Source: Sphingosinicella flava
GTDB taxonomy: Bacteria > Pseudomonadota > Alphaproteobacteria > Sphingomonadales > Sphingomonadaceae
DNA: 64,000 nt
Reading direction: 5' to 3'
Assembly: GCF_016025255.1 (NCBI RefSeq)
Contig: NZ_CP065592.1
Span: forward strand, 1,531,122-1,595,121
The position numbers were made by a program, and so were the translations under genes. The notes below the pieces were generated by a model. It was not told the DNA's origin. It saw nothing but the letters and a program-made list of their open reading frames with translations, and did no database searches. Shown here piece by piece: positions 53,127 to 61,872 of the stretch. How positions within the stretch are numbered: the stretch's first letter is position 1; every line of letters starts with the position of its first letter.

Positions 53127-54778
53127 CCGGCCTTCCCACGCGGCTCGCCCGCCCCGAAATCCTCCGCTTGCCGCCCGCCGACATCGCGGCGGGTGCGAAT
53201 GCGCTGTTCGCGGCGGACGCGATCAAGCTCGACGCCAATGAAAGCCCCTTTGCGCCCCTTGTGCCGGGGGCGCTCGCCGCCGGTCTCAACCGCTATCCCG
53301 AGCCGCAGCCCGCCGCGCTGCGCGGGACGATGGCGGCGCTCTACGGCGTGGCCCCGGACAATCTGGTCGTGACGCGGGGCGCGGACGACGCGATCGACAT
53401 CCTGATCCGCACCTTCTGCGGGGCGGGCGACGCGGTGTCGATCTGCACGCCGACCTTTTCCGCCTACGCGCAATTCGCGCGGCTGCAGGGCGCTCGCGTC
53501 CTGGAAATAAAGCTGGACGAAAATTTCGATTTCGATGCGGGGGCGTTCATCGCCGCCGTGTCGGGCGAGGAGAATCTGAAGCTCGCCTTCCTCTGCACGC
53601 CGAACAATCCGACCGGCAACCTTGTGCCCGCGCGGGACATTCTCCGCGCCGCCGACGCCCTGCCCGGCACCATCCTGGTCGTGGACGAGGCCTATATCGA
53701 ATTTTCCGAGGCCGCGAGCCTCGCCGGGGAAGCCGCCGGGCGCGACAATCTCGTCGTCCTGCGCACGCTTTCCAAGGCATACGGCCTTGCCGGCGCGCGT
53801 GTCGGCTGCGCGATCGGCACCCCGGAATTGATCGGCCTCGTCAGCCGCGCGCTTCCGCCCTATCCGCTGCCGGTGCCGTCAATCGACGCGGCGCTCGCCG
53901 CCCTCTCCCCCTCGCGCCGCCCGGTGCAGGACGAGCGGATCGCGCGGCTGAAGGCGGACCGGGAGCGGCTTGCGGGGCTGCTCCCATCGTCGCCGATCGT
54001 GACGAACGTCCGCACCGGCGGCGGCAATTTCCTGTTCCTCGAAGTGGAGGATCCGGACGGACTGGCGGCCAAGCTGCGCGGATTGGGCATCCGCGTCCGC
54101 TTCCGTCCCAATGCGGCGCCCGGCGGCGTGCGGCTGACGATCGGCACGGACGCGGAGAACGAAGCCGCGCTCGCGGCCTTCGGCGTTTCGCGCGCGAACG
54201 GCGCGGCACGCCGGGCGGACGTGGTGCGCGACACCAAGGAAACGCGGATCGCCGTCGCCGTCGATCTCGACAAGGAGGGTCCGCGCCGGATCGCCACCGG
54301 GATTCCGTTTTACGATCACATGCTCGACCAAGTCGCGGCCCATGGCGGCTTCTCTCTCGTCCTTTCCTGCCAGGGCGACCTGGAGATCGACGCGCATCAC
54401 AGCGTGGAGGATTGCGCCATCGCGCTCGGCACCGCTTTGTCGCAGGCATTGGGCGACCGGCGCGGCATCGGCCGCTTCGGCTTTTCGCTGCCGATGGACG
54501 AAGCCGAAGCCCATGTTCTGATCGACCTGTCGGGCCGCCCCTATGCCCTGTTCGAGGGCCGTTTCGAGGCCAGCCAGATCGGCGATTATCCGACCGAAAT
54601 GACCCGGCACGTCTTCCGGTCGCTGGCCGACGGTCTGGGGGCGGCGATCCATGTCCGCGTCGCGGGCGACAACGATCATCACAAGACCGAAGCCTGTTTC
54701 AAGGCATTCGGCCGCGCGCTTCGCCAGGCGATCGCCCGGCAGGGAGACGCCCTGCCCAGCACGAAGGGGATGCTGTGA
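53123..54778 (+). CDS. hisC-hisB: Fused histidinol-phosphate aminotransferase / imidazoleglycerol-phosphate dehydratase
   Basis: 551 residues in one frame. Residues 1 to about 355 are His[34 protein letters not shown] and the PLP lysine in [14 protein letters not shown] (about 217). Residues about 360-551 are IGP dehydratase: [20 protein letters not shown], the metal motifs AHHSVED (about 424) and [15 protein letters not shown], and a complete C-terminus ending TKGML. The link is only a few residues ([13 protein letters not shown]), as if the hisC stop and hisB start were lost together. No ATG or ribosome site is seen at the junction. Reactions: transamination of imidazole-acetol phosphate and dehydration of imidazole-glycerol phosphate. 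The E. coli HisB phosphatase half is absent. Confidence 0.93.
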   Translation: MTGLPTRLARPEILRLPPADIAAGANALFAADAIKLDANESPFAPLVPGALAAGLNRYPEPQPAALRGTMAALYGVAPDNLVVTRGADDAIDILIRTFCGAGDAVSICTPTFSAYAQFARLQGARVLEIKLDENFDFDAGAFIAAVSGEENLKLAFLCTPNNPTGNLVPARDILRAADALPGTILVVDEAYIEFSEAASLAGEAAGRDNLVVLRTLSKAYGLAGARVGCAIGTPELIGLVSRALPPYPLPVPSIDAALAALSPSRRPVQDERIARLKADRERLAGLLPSSPIVTNVRTGGGNFLFLEVEDPDGLAAKLRGLGIRVRFRPNAAPGGVRLTIGTDAENEAALAAFGVSRANGAARRADVVRDTKETRIAVAVDLDKEGPRRIATGIPFYDHMLDQVAAHGGFSLVLSCQGDLEIDAHHSVEDCAIALGTALSQALGDRRGIGRFGFSLPMDEAEAHVLIDLSGRPYALFEGRFEASQIGDYPTEMTRHVFRSLADGLGAAIHVRVAGDNDHHKTEACFKAFGRALRQAIARQGDALPSTKGML

Positions 54779-55356
54779 AGCTCGCCATCGTCGACATCGG
54801 CTGCGGCAATATCGGCGCCATCAGCATCGCCTTCGAACGGCTGGGCCTCGATCCCATCGTCAGCAGCGACGCCGCGACCATCCAGTCGGCGGACCGGGTG
54901 ATCCTGCCCGGCGTCGGCGCGGCGGGCCATGCGATGGAGCAGATACGCTGGCGCGGCCTGTTCTTCGTGCTGCGCGGGTTGAAGCAGCCGGTGCTCGGCA
55001 TCTGCCTTGGCATGCAGCTCATGTTCGAAGCGTCCGAGGAAGCGGGGGTCCATTGCCTGGGCATCATCCCCGGGCGGGTGACGAAGCTGGAGCCCGCGCC
55101 CGGCCGCCCCGTCCCGCACATGGGGTGGAGCCGCCTCGACGTGTCGGATCCCGGCACCGGCCTCAAAACCGGCGATTATGTTTATTTCGCACACAGTTAT
55201 GCCTGCACCGACGGACCCCACAGCGTCGCGACCGCCGTCCACGGGCGGGCCATCCCGGCGGCGGTGCGCAAGGACAATTTCGTGGGCGCGCAATTCCATC
55301 CGGAGCGCAGCGGCGACGCGGGCGCCCGTTTCCTGAAGGCATTTCTCGACCCATGA
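54775..55356 (+). CDS. hisH: Imidazole glycerol phosphate synthase glutaminase subunit
   Basis: 193 residues from GTG 54775 (overlaps hisCB). Class I amidotransferase: [17 protein letters not shown], the nucleophile Cys in [13 protein letters not shown] (about residue 77) and the catalytic His/Glu pair in [17 protein letters not shown]. It delivers ammonia to HisF. The stop overlaps the hisA start (ATGA). Confidence 0.96.
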   Translation: MKLAIVDIGCGNIGAISIAFERLGLDPIVSSDAATIQSADRVILPGVGAAGHAMEQIRWRGLFFVLRGLKQPVLGICLGMQLMFEASEEAGVHCLGIIPGRVTKLEPAPGRPVPHMGWSRLDVSDPGTGLKTGDYVYFAHSYACTDGPHSVATAVHGRAIPAAVRKDNFVGAQFHPERSGDAGARFLKAFLDP

Positions 55357-56081
55357 TCCTCTATCCCGCAATGGACCTGATGGGCGGCCGCTGCGTCCGC
55401 CTCGCCCAAGGCCGGTTCGACGATGCCACCACTTATTCCGGCGATCCCGGGGAGGCGCTTCGCCGCTTCGCGGACGGCGGCGCGGGATGGGCGCATGTCG
55501 TCGACCTGGACGGCGCGCGCGACGGCGGCCCCAGCCAGCACGCGCTTCTTCTCCAGCTCGCCGCGACCGCCCCGCTGCGCCTGCAGGTAGCGGGCGGGTT
55601 CCGGACGGCCGATCAGGTGCGGCGGGCGATCGACGCGGGCGCCGCGCGCGTCGTCATCGGCAGCCTGGCGGTGAAGCAGCCCGACACGGTCCGCGACCTG
55701 ATCGACCGGTTCGGCCCGGACCGGATCACGCTGGCGGTCGACGTCAATATCGTCGACGGCGTGCCGGTCGCGGCGGTGGCGGGCTGGACCGAGGCGTCGG
55801 GGGTGAGCCTGTGGGACGTGTGCGCCCTCTATCCCGCCGCGCGCCACCTGCTCGTCACCGACATCGGGCGCGACGGCATGATGAGCGGGCCGAACGCCTT
55901 GCTGATCGCCGAAATCGTCGCGCGTTTCCCGGGCCTCTCGGTTCAAGCGTCGGGCGGCGTGTCGGGGATCGAGGATGTGCGGACGCTGGCGAGAACCGGC
56001 GCCGCCGGCGCGATCGTCGGCAAGGCGTTGTGGGAAGGGCGGATCGATTTAGCGGAGGCGGTGTCCGTTGCCGGCGCGTAG
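55353..56081 (+). CDS. hisA: Phosphoribosylformimino-AICAR-phosphate isomerase
   Basis: 242 residues, a TIM barrel with the two phosphate-binding halves: [36 protein letters not shown] and [16 protein letters not shown]. Catalytic Asp residues in AMDLMGG and TDIGRDG are present. It performs the Amadori rearrangement of ProFAR. The last 14 bp overlap the hisF start. Confidence 0.95.
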   Translation: MILYPAMDLMGGRCVRLAQGRFDDATTYSGDPGEALRRFADGGAGWAHVVDLDGARDGGPSQHALLLQLAATAPLRLQVAGGFRTADQVRRAIDAGAARVVIGSLAVKQPDTVRDLIDRFGPDRITLAVDVNIVDGVPVAAVAGWTEASGVSLWDVCALYPAARHLLVTDIGRDGMMSGPNALLIAEIVARFPGLSVQASGGVSGIEDVRTLARTGAAGAIVGKALWEGRIDLAEAVSVAGA

Positions 56082-56832
56082 GATCATCCCCTGCCTCGAC
56101 GTCCGCGACGGGCGGGTGGTGAAGGGCATCCGCTTCCGCGACCATCGCGACGTCGGCGACATCGTCGAGCATGCGGAGCGTTATGCGGCCGAGGGCGCCG
56201 ACGAGCTGGTTTTTTACGACATCACCGCGAGCGCCGAGGGACGCAGCCTCGATCCGTCCTGGGTGCGCAGGATTGCGCGGGTGATCGACATTCCGTTCGC
56301 CGTCGCCGGAGGCATCCGGTCGCGGGACGACGCCGCCCGTTGCCTCGACGCGGGCGCCGACAAGGTGTCGATCAACTCCCCCGCGCTCGAACGCCCGGCG
56401 CTGATTTCCACCCTCGCCCGCGATTTCGGCAGCCAGTGCGTCGTGCTGGGGATCGACAGCCTGCGCCGCGAGGGGGATTATGTCGTGAAGCAATATACCG
56501 GCGACGTGGCGACCACCCGGGACGCCGGGCGCGGCACCCTCGACTGGGTGCGCGAGGCGACGGAGCGGGGCGCGGGCGAGATCGTGCTCAACTGCATCGC
56601 CGAGGACGGCGTTCGGACCGGCTATGACATCGCGCATACGAAGGCGGTGATCGCGGCGACGACCGTGCCGGTGATCGCATCGGGCGGCGCGGGCGCGCCC
56701 GACCATTTTCGCGACGCGTTCGAAGCGGGCGCGAGCGGGGCCCTCGCCGCGACCGTGTTCCACGACCGGCTGATCGGCATTCAGGATTTGAAGGAGTATC
56801 TCGGCGCATGCGGGATGGAAGTGCGGCGATGA
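56068..56832 (+). CDS. hisF: Imidazole glycerol phosphate synthase cyclase subunit
   Basis: 254 residues from a TTG start inside the end of hisA (GCGGAGGCGG 9-12 nt upstream acts as ribosome site). Motifs: [47 protein letters not shown] and [15 protein letters not shown]. The DITASxxGR and QYTGD elements are of the enterobacterial HisF type. Works with HisH; product AICAR feeds purine synthesis. Overlaps hisIE by ATGA. Confidence 0.96.
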   Translation: MPARRIIPCLDVRDGRVVKGIRFRDHRDVGDIVEHAERYAAEGADELVFYDITASAEGRSLDPSWVRRIARVIDIPFAVAGGIRSRDDAARCLDAGADKVSINSPALERPALISTLARDFGSQCVVLGIDSLRREGDYVVKQYTGDVATTRDAGRGTLDWVREATERGAGEIVLNCIAEDGVRTGYDIAHTKAVIAATTVPVIASGGAGAPDHFRDAFEAGASGALAATVFHDRLIGIQDLKEYLGACGMEVRR

Positions 56833-57440
56833 CGCCCCGGGACGCATCCAGCCTCGCCTGGGACAAGATGGGGGGCCTGATCCCGGCCGTGGTGCAGCAT
56901 GCCTGGACCGGGCAGGTGCTGATGGTCGGCTATATGAACGCCGAGGCGCTGGACGCGACGCTGGAATCGGGCTTCGTGACTTTCTACAGCCGGTCCAAAG
57001 AGCGGATCTGGCGGAAAGGGGAGACGAGCGGCAACCGTCTTTCGCTGGTTTCCGTTCAGGCCGATTGCGACGGCGACGCCCTCCTCATCGCGGCGCGGCC
57101 GGAAGGGCCGACCTGTCATCTCGGCACCGGCAGCTGCTTTGCGACCGAGGCGGGCGGGATCGCCTGGCTCGACCGCTTAAGCGGCATCGTGCGAGAGCGC
57201 GCAGCCGCGGATGCGGGGGAGAGCTATACCGCGCGGCTCTTGAGCGAGGGCATTGCCAGGATCGCGCAGAAGGTCGGCGAGGAAGGCGTGGAGGTCGCGC
57301 TGGCGGCGGTGACGCGGGACGCGGAGGGCTGCGTCGAGGAGACGGCGGACCTTATCTATCACCTGACGGTGCTGTTGGAGGCGCGGGGATTTGGCTGGCC
57401 CGATGTCGTGGCAGCCCTGCGCGAGCGGCACGAGGGCTAG
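56829..57440 (+). CDS. hisIE: Bifunctional PR-AMP cyclohydrolase / PR-ATP pyrophosphatase
   Basis: 203 residues. Residues 1-110 are His[41 protein letters not shown] and DCDGDALL with CHLGTGSCF (zinc Cys). Residues about 115-203 are His[21 protein letters not shown] followed by GVEVALAA, with [14 protein letters not shown]. The fusion is common in gammaproteobacteria. The stop TAG is the first copy of the 15-bp tandem repeat that follows. Confidence 0.96.
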   Translation: MTPRDASSLAWDKMGGLIPAVVQHAWTGQVLMVGYMNAEALDATLESGFVTFYSRSKERIWRKGETSGNRLSLVSVQADCDGDALLIAARPEGPTCHLGTGSCFATEAGGIAWLDRLSGIVRERAAADAGESYTARLLSEGIARIAQKVGEEGVEVALAAVTRDAEGCVEETADLIYHLTVLLEARGFGWPDVVAALRERHEG

Positions 57441-57503
57441 CGGCACGGGGGCTAGCGGCACGGGGGCTAGCGGCACGGGGGCTAGCGGCACGGGGGCTAG
57501 CGG
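57421..57503. repeat. 15-bp tandem repeat covering the stop codons of two converging operons
   Basis: GCTAGCGGCACGGGG occurs in four perfect copies (57436-57495), with a fifth partial copy to 57503 and a degenerate one before (57421-57435). Each unit holds CTAG, a stop on both strands, so the stop of hisIE (57438-57440) and that of hisN (57497-57499) both lie in it. No spacers of unique sequence, so it is not a CRISPR. It probably arose by slippage. Confidence 0.95.
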
Positions 57504-58279
57504 TTGAGGATGTCCACCGCCTCTTCGAAAAGCCACGGAGTCGCGGCGGCAAGGACGCGGCCGGCGCCGAAATCGTCCCCGCCCTGCCAGTCGCCGATCA
57601 CGCCCCCGGCGGCGCGGACGACCGGAATCAGCGCTTCATAATCATAGGGCTTGAGCCCCGATTCGGCGACGAGATCGATGCTGCCGGCCGCCAGGCGCGC
57701 ATAGGCGTAGCCGTCGAGGCCATAGCGGACCGTGCGCGCCGCGCCGCGAAGCCTGGCGAAACGCGCCTCTTCGTCCCCGACGAACAGGAAGGGATCGGTC
57801 GTCGACAGGCGCGCGTCGCCCAGCGACCGGCACCCGCTGGTGCGAATGGGGCGGCGGCCGGGCGCGTCGAGATGCGCTTCGTCCGACAGGCCGGAATAAC
57901 GCTCGCCAAGCGCGGGAGCGTCGATGATCCCGGCCACCGGCCGGTCATCCTCGAGAAGGGCGATCAATGTCACCCAGCTCGGCAGGCCGCAGATGAAGGC
58001 GCGGGTGCCGTCGATCGGGTCGAGGCCCCAGGCATACCGCCCGGCCGAGGGGCGCTCCGGAAACTCTTCCCCCTTCACGCCGTGGCCGGGATGATGCCGT
58101 TCGATCAGGGCCCGCATCGCCCGTTCGGCGGCACGGTCGGCTTCCGTCACCGGATCGAAGCCGCCGCCTTCATCCTTGTTGGCGGTCTCCACCGCCTGGC
58201 GGAAGCGGCCGAGGGTTTCGGCGCGGGCGGCGTCCGCCAATGTGTGGGCGAAGTCGATCAGGTCCGGGGCAAGGCTCAT
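57497..58279 (-). CDS. hisN: Histidinol-phosphatase (inositol monophosphatase family)
   Basis: 260 residues. Inositol-monophosphatase motifs: DPVTEADRAAERAMRALI, GVKGEEFPERPSA and the metal site LDPIDGTRAF; the second Asp site is in ESGLKPYDYEAL. It dephosphorylates histidinol phosphate, a step missing from the his operon because the HisB phosphatase is absent. It is last in the aroF-trpE-trpG-hisN operon and overlaps trpG by ATGA. An inositol phosphatase specificity cannot be excluded, but the gap in the pathway supports HisN. Confidence 0.88.
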   Translation of the reverse strand: MSLAPDLIDFAHTLADAARAETLGRFRQAVETANKDEGGGFDPVTEADRAAERAMRALIERHHPGHGVKGEEFPERPSAGRYAWGLDPIDGTRAFICGLPSWVTLIALLEDDRPVAGIIDAPALGERYSGLSDEAHLDAPGRRPIRTSGCRSLGDARLSTTDPFLFVGDEEARFARLRGAARTVRYGLDGYAYARLAAGSIDLVAESGLKPYDYEALIPVVRAAGGVIGDWQGGDDFGAGRVLAAATPWLFEEAVDILNR

Positions 58280-58860
58280 GACCCCGCTGGTGCGGCATCG
58301 GCGAGGATGTTGGCAAGCATTGTATCGCCCGCTTCGGTCAGAATCGATTCCGGATGAAATTGGAGGCCGGTCTGAAGCGCGTTCCGGTCCGTGATCGCCA
58401 TCGCCATGCCGTCGATTTCCGCATGGACGCGGAAGCGCGGCGGAATGTCCCGCGTGCAGAGCGAGTGATAGCGCCCCGCCGCCACCGGGCCGCCGATGCC
58501 CGCGAACGGCCCGGCGCCGTCATGATGGAGCAGCGAAGCCTTGCCGTGAACGGCCAGCGGCGCGCGCGCCACCGTGCCCCCCGCTTCCAGGACGATGGCC
58601 TGATGGCCAAGGCAGATGCCGAGAAGCGGAATGCGCTCCTTCGCCATCCGGATGAGGTCGAGGCAGCAACCCGCATCCTCCGGAGCTCCGGGGCCGGGGG
58701 ACAGGACGATCAGGGCCTCGCGTTGCCCGGCAAGGGCGAAGGCCTCGCCCGGCGCGACATTGTTCCGCAGCACGCGAACCGTGGCGCCGAGGCGGTGAAA
58801 GGCCTCGACCAGGTTGAAGGTGAAGCTGTCGAGATTGTCGATGAGGAGGATGCTTTTCAT
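58276..58860 (-). CDS. trpG: Anthranilate synthase component II (glutaminase)
   Basis: 194 residues. Class I amidotransferase: LLIDNLDSFTFNLVEAFHRL, VLSPGPGAPEDAG, nucleophile Cys in LGICLGHQAIV, and the His-Glu of GLQFHPESILT. It releases ammonia for TrpE. TrpG and PabA cannot be told apart from sequence alone; the adjacent trpE favours TrpG. Coupled by ATGA to both neighbours. Confidence 0.93.
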   Translation of the reverse strand: MKSILLIDNLDSFTFNLVEAFHRLGATVRVLRNNVAPGEAFALAGQREALIVLSPGPGAPEDAGCCLDLIRMAKERIPLLGICLGHQAIVLEAGGTVARAPLAVHGKASLLHHDGAGPFAGIGGPVAAGRYHSLCTRDIPPRFRVHAEIDGMAMAITDRNALQTGLQFHPESILTEAGDTMLANILADAAPAGS

Positions 58861-60362
58861 GACCCCGCCCCTTCCAGCACGGAGAGCAAGGCGGAGGCCT
58901 TCCGGCGCGTCTCGTCCGCTTCGCGCGCGGGATCGGACTCCTGGACTACCCCTGCGCCCGCCCGGACGAAGGCGATGCCGTCCTTCACGACGGCGGAGCG
59001 GATCACGACGCCGGTGTCCATCCCGCCCCGCCCGTCGATCCAGCCGACCGCGCCGCCATAAGGGCCGCGCTTCGTGCGCTCGGCCTGCCGCAGAAGCTGG
59101 GTCGCCCTGATCTTGGGCGCCCCGGTCAGCGTGCCGACGTTGAGGCAGGCCTGAAGCGCGTGGAGGGCGTCGAGACCGGGGCGCAACGTTCCGGTCACCG
59201 AGGACACGAGATGCATGACCCGGGCATAACGTTCGACCGTCATCAGCCGCGCAACGCGGCGGGTGCCCGGCGCGCTGACCCGGGCCACGTCGTTGCGGGC
59301 GAGATCGACGAGCATCATATGTTCGGCAAGCTCCTTCGCGTCGAGCCGCATGGCGGCCTCCAGGCGGTCGTCCGCGTCGGGCGTCGCGCCGCGCGGCCGC
59401 GTTCCCGCGATCGGCTTCACCTCGACCGTGGCGCCAGCGGCCCCGCGATGGACGCGGACGGAGGTTTCGGGCGACGCGCCGAACAGGATGTGATCGGGCG
59501 CCGCCACGAAGAAGCGATAGGGGCTGGGGTCCAAATCGCGGAGCGCGGCATAGGCGAGAAGCGGGTCGGCGCAGGCGGCGCGGAATGTGCGCGAGGGCAC
59601 GACCTGGTAGATGTCGCCCCGCGCGATATGCGCCTGCATCCGCTCCACCACCGCGCCATAATCCCGGTCGTCGAGATCGACCTCGACCGGCGTCGCGACC
59701 CTATTCTCCGGAAGGGCTGGCAAGGCGGGAACATGCGCGCATCGTTCGACGAGGGCCGACAGCCGCTCCGCCGCGTCGTTGTGGAGCCGCTCGTCCGCGC
59801 CGAACGCGGCGCAGAGCAGCAATGGCTTCGCGCCGGGCCGGAAGACGATCAGGCTTTCGGCGAGCCAGAAGATGTAGTCGGGGAAATCCAGCGGATCGTC
59901 CTGCCCGCGGGGGAGGTCTTCCAGGAAATCGGCATGATCGAAGGCGACGACGCCGAGGAGAGCGGGCGCGAACGCCTCCTCCTCCAGCCCGGTCCGAATC
60001 GCGAGGAGGCGGCGCAGGGCATCGAACGGATTGGGGGCGAGGAGGCGCTCCTCCGCATCGACGGCGGCGGTCCGGGGAAAATGGATCGTCAGCCGGTCGC
60101 CATTCCGGACCGCGCCGGCGGTTTCGCGGAGCGCGTCGAGCACCGCCATGCCGCCCGGCGACAGCGCCGTCAGCGCGGCGGACTCGCCCCGGCATTCGAT
60201 CCTGAGCGCCGCCTTGTCCATCAGCAGGCTTGGCCCCTCGGTGCGCTCGAACAGCATCGTATCGCGGCGGCGCCCGCCATCGGTGAGCGCGGCGTAGAGC
60301 GCCAGCCGGTCGGGGCTGGCCGCCAGCGTGCGCTGAAAGAGGCGCGCCTCCAATCCCGTCAC
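58857..60362 (-). CDS. trpE: Anthranilate synthase component I (enterobacterial type)
   Basis: 501 residues. Chorismate-binding motifs: GDIYQVVPSRTFRAACADPL, TVEVKPIAGTRPRG, ELAEHMMLVDLARNDVARV, CLNVGTLTGAPKIRATQLLR and GGMDTGVVIRSAVVKDGI. Full length of the E. coli form. Residues 35-40 read TMLFER where E. coli TrpE has TLLLES at the same numbering, so the feedback Ser40 is Arg here. Makes anthranilate from chorismate. Overlaps aroF and trpG by 4 bp each. Confidence 0.95.
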   Translation of the reverse strand: MTGLEARLFQRTLAASPDRLALYAALTDGGRRRDTMLFERTEGPSLLMDKAALRIECRGESAALTALSPGGMAVLDALRETAGAVRNGDRLTIHFPRTAAVDAEERLLAPNPFDALRRLLAIRTGLEEEAFAPALLGVVAFDHADFLEDLPRGQDDPLDFPDYIFWLAESLIVFRPGAKPLLLCAAFGADERLHNDAAERLSALVERCAHVPALPALPENRVATPVEVDLDDRDYGAVVERMQAHIARGDIYQVVPSRTFRAACADPLLAYAALRDLDPSPYRFFVAAPDHILFGASPETSVRVHRGAAGATVEVKPIAGTRPRGATPDADDRLEAAMRLDAKELAEHMMLVDLARNDVARVSAPGTRRVARLMTVERYARVMHLVSSVTGTLRPGLDALHALQACLNVGTLTGAPKIRATQLLRQAERTKRGPYGGAVGWIDGRGGMDTGVVIRSAVVKDGIAFVRAGAGVVQESDPAREADETRRKASALLSVLEGAGS

Positions 60363-61372
60363 AATTGCCTGCCGACGGCGCGCACGATGGGGGCCAGGCT
60401 GTCCATCAGCGCCTGAAATTGATCCGGGTAGAGCGATTGCGCCCCGTCCGAGAGCGCGGCGGCGGGATTTTCATGGACCTCGACCAGGATGCCGTCCGCG
60501 CCGCACGCGGCGGCGGCGAGCGCCATCGGGGTGACGAGGTCGCGGATGCCGGTCCCATGCGACGGATCGACCAGCACCGGCAGGTGGCTGCGCTGCTTGA
60601 GATAGGGAATGGCGTTCAGGTCCAGCGTGTTGCGGGTCGCGGTTTCGAAGGTGCGGATGCCGCGTTCGCACAGGATCACCTGATCGTTGCCGGCCGCGAG
60701 CAGATATTCGGCGGCGAGCAGAAGCTCCTCGATCCGCGCGGACATGCCGCGTTTCAGCACCACCGGCTTGCCCGATTTGCCGACCGCCCGCAGCAAGGCG
60801 AAATTCTGCATGTTGCGCGCCCCGATCTGGAGCGCGTCGGCCTTTTCGGCGACAAGATCGAGATCGGCGGTGTCCATGATTTCGGTGACGACGGGCAGCC
60901 CCGTTTCGTCGCCGATGTCGCGCAGAATCTGAAGCCCCTCGGGGCCGTGGCCGCTAAAGCCGTAAGGGCTGGTGCGCGGCTTGTAGGCCCCGGCGCGCAA
61001 GGCGCAGGCGCCGGAACGCTGGACGGCGGCGGCGCTGTTGCGGAGCTGCTCGCGGCTTTCGACGGCGCAGGGGCCGGCGATCACGCGGAAGGCGGCGCCC
61101 CCGAACGCGACGCCGCCGATCCGCACGATGGTGTCGTAGGGATGAAGCTCCCGGCTCGCGAGCTTGTAGGGCGCGAGCACCGGCTTCACCGATTCCACCG
61201 ACGGGTCGCCTTCCAGGCTGAGCCCGGCAAGCACCCGCTCGTCGCCGAGCGCGCCGAGAACGACGCGCTCGCTGCCCGGCATGTGCAAGGGCTTGAGGCC
61301 CGCATCCGCGATGCGGGCGAGGATGTTTTGCGCGGCTTCGGGCGACGCGCCGGGCTTCAGGACGATGATCAT
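60359..61372 (-). CDS. aroF: DAHP synthase, type I-beta, with N-terminal regulatory domain
   Basis: 337 residues from ATG 61372. The N-terminal 70 residues (MIIVLKPGASPEAAQNILAR) form a ferredoxin-like regulatory domain as in Thermotoga-type DAHPS. The core has VIAGPCAVESREQLRNSAAA, RAGAYKPRTSPYGFSG, QIGARNMQNFALLRAVG, VVLKRGMSARIEELLLAAEY and PVLVDPSHGTGIRDLVTPMA, with the Cys/His/Glu metal ligands in those blocks. It makes DAHP, entry to the aromatic pathway. First gene of aroF-trpE-trpG-hisN, behind a Trp-codon attenuator, so it is presumably a tryptophan-responsive isozyme. Confidence 0.93.
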   Translation of the reverse strand: MIIVLKPGASPEAAQNILARIADAGLKPLHMPGSERVVLGALGDERVLAGLSLEGDPSVESVKPVLAPYKLASRELHPYDTIVRIGGVAFGGAAFRVIAGPCAVESREQLRNSAAAVQRSGACALRAGAYKPRTSPYGFSGHGPEGLQILRDIGDETGLPVVTEIMDTADLDLVAEKADALQIGARNMQNFALLRAVGKSGKPVVLKRGMSARIEELLLAAEYLLAAGNDQVILCERGIRTFETATRNTLDLNAIPYLKQRSHLPVLVDPSHGTGIRDLVTPMALAAAACGADGILVEVHENPAAALSDGAQSLYPDQFQALMDSLAPIVRAVGRQL

Positions 61373-61403
61373 TGTCGAGGCTTTCGATAAGGTGGTGAGA
61401 ACG

Positions 61404-61429
61404 AAAAAAAGCCCGCCGGAGGGGCGGGC
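61404..61429 (-). terminator. Attenuator terminator before aroF
   Basis: On the minus strand GCCCGCC-N5-GGCGGGC (61429-61411) followed by TTTTTTT (61410-61404). It stands between the Trp-rich leader ORF and aroF, 32 bp before the start codon. GTCTTCCC and GGGAGAC slightly upstream can form a competing stem. Confidence 0.85.
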
Positions 61430-61473
61430 CATGCTGTGAAAAAGAAGGGTCTCCCTTTAGCGGGAAGACCGCG

Positions 61474-61587
61474 TCACAACGGCGCGCCGGGGGCGGATGC
61501 GGACCGCCAGCGCCACCAGATGACGGGCGCGCGGAGCCCGGCGGCGGAGGCCGCGGCGAAGCTCAGAAAGGCGCCCATTGCTGTCAT
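61474..61587 (-). CDS. trpL: Tryptophan leader peptide of the aroF-trpE-trpG-hisN operon
   Basis: 37 codons (MTAMGAFLSF ... APVIWWRWRSAS ... GAPL), with Trp at positions 24, 25 and 27 and an Ile just before. Followed within 60 bp by a rho-independent terminator (61404-61429), then aroF. A second in-frame ATG at 61578 is possible. When Trp-tRNA is short, ribosome stalling at WWRW would free a competing stem and let transcription go on. TTGACG on the minus strand (61623-61618) at the right distance suggests that the ATG lies at or near +1, as in the leaderless trpL of rhizobia. Confidence 0.8.
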   Translation of the reverse strand: MTAMGAFLSFAAASAAGLRAPVIWWRWRSASAPGAPL

Positions 61588-61699
61588 GCCCTTAAGGCTG
61601 TCAGGGCATCGCCCGCGCGTCAAGCCGGTTTTCGATCGAAGGAAAAAGACACGAACAAGGCGCTTGACGGCGCGGCGCGAAACTGTGAGGTACGCGGCC

Positions 61700-61837
61700 A
61701 TGCCTTTTGCGCAATCCCTTTCCGGCACCGTCCCGGCCGATCTTCCGGCTGCGGGGCTTTGCGCGCGCGCGGCATCGCAGGCTTGGCTCTGGTGGTGGGA
61801 TGCATCCCCCGCGGCGGCCGCCCTGCATCGATGGTGA
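61700..61837 (+). CDS. trpL: Tryptophan leader peptide of the trpD-trpCF operon
   Basis: 45 codons (MPFAQSLSGTVPADLPAAGL, then CARAASQAWLWWWDAS and a final HRW). Trp at positions 29, 31, 32, 33 and 45. GAGG 8 nt before the ATG. A terminator (61873-61901) follows before trpD. TTGACG at 61664-61669 is a likely -35 element; the transcript would then start almost at the ATG. It is transcribed away from the other leader, with 112 bp between the two start codons. Confidence 0.8.
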   Translation: MPFAQSLSGTVPADLPAAGLCARAASQAWLWWWDASPAAAALHRW

Positions 61838-61872
61838 AGACGACTTTCCAAGCGTCCTTTTCCTAAGACCAG

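Noticed and set aside
54205-54230. A separate start for hisB inside the HisC-HisB frame
   Set aside because: GTG codons exist here (DVVRD), but no Shine-Dalgarno precedes them, and the dehydratase similarity already begins at or before these codons, so they would clip the domain.
57421-57503. Repeat array considered as a CRISPR
   Set aside because: Units are 15 bp, contiguous and without unique spacers, and no cas genes are nearby. It is a simple tandem repeat.
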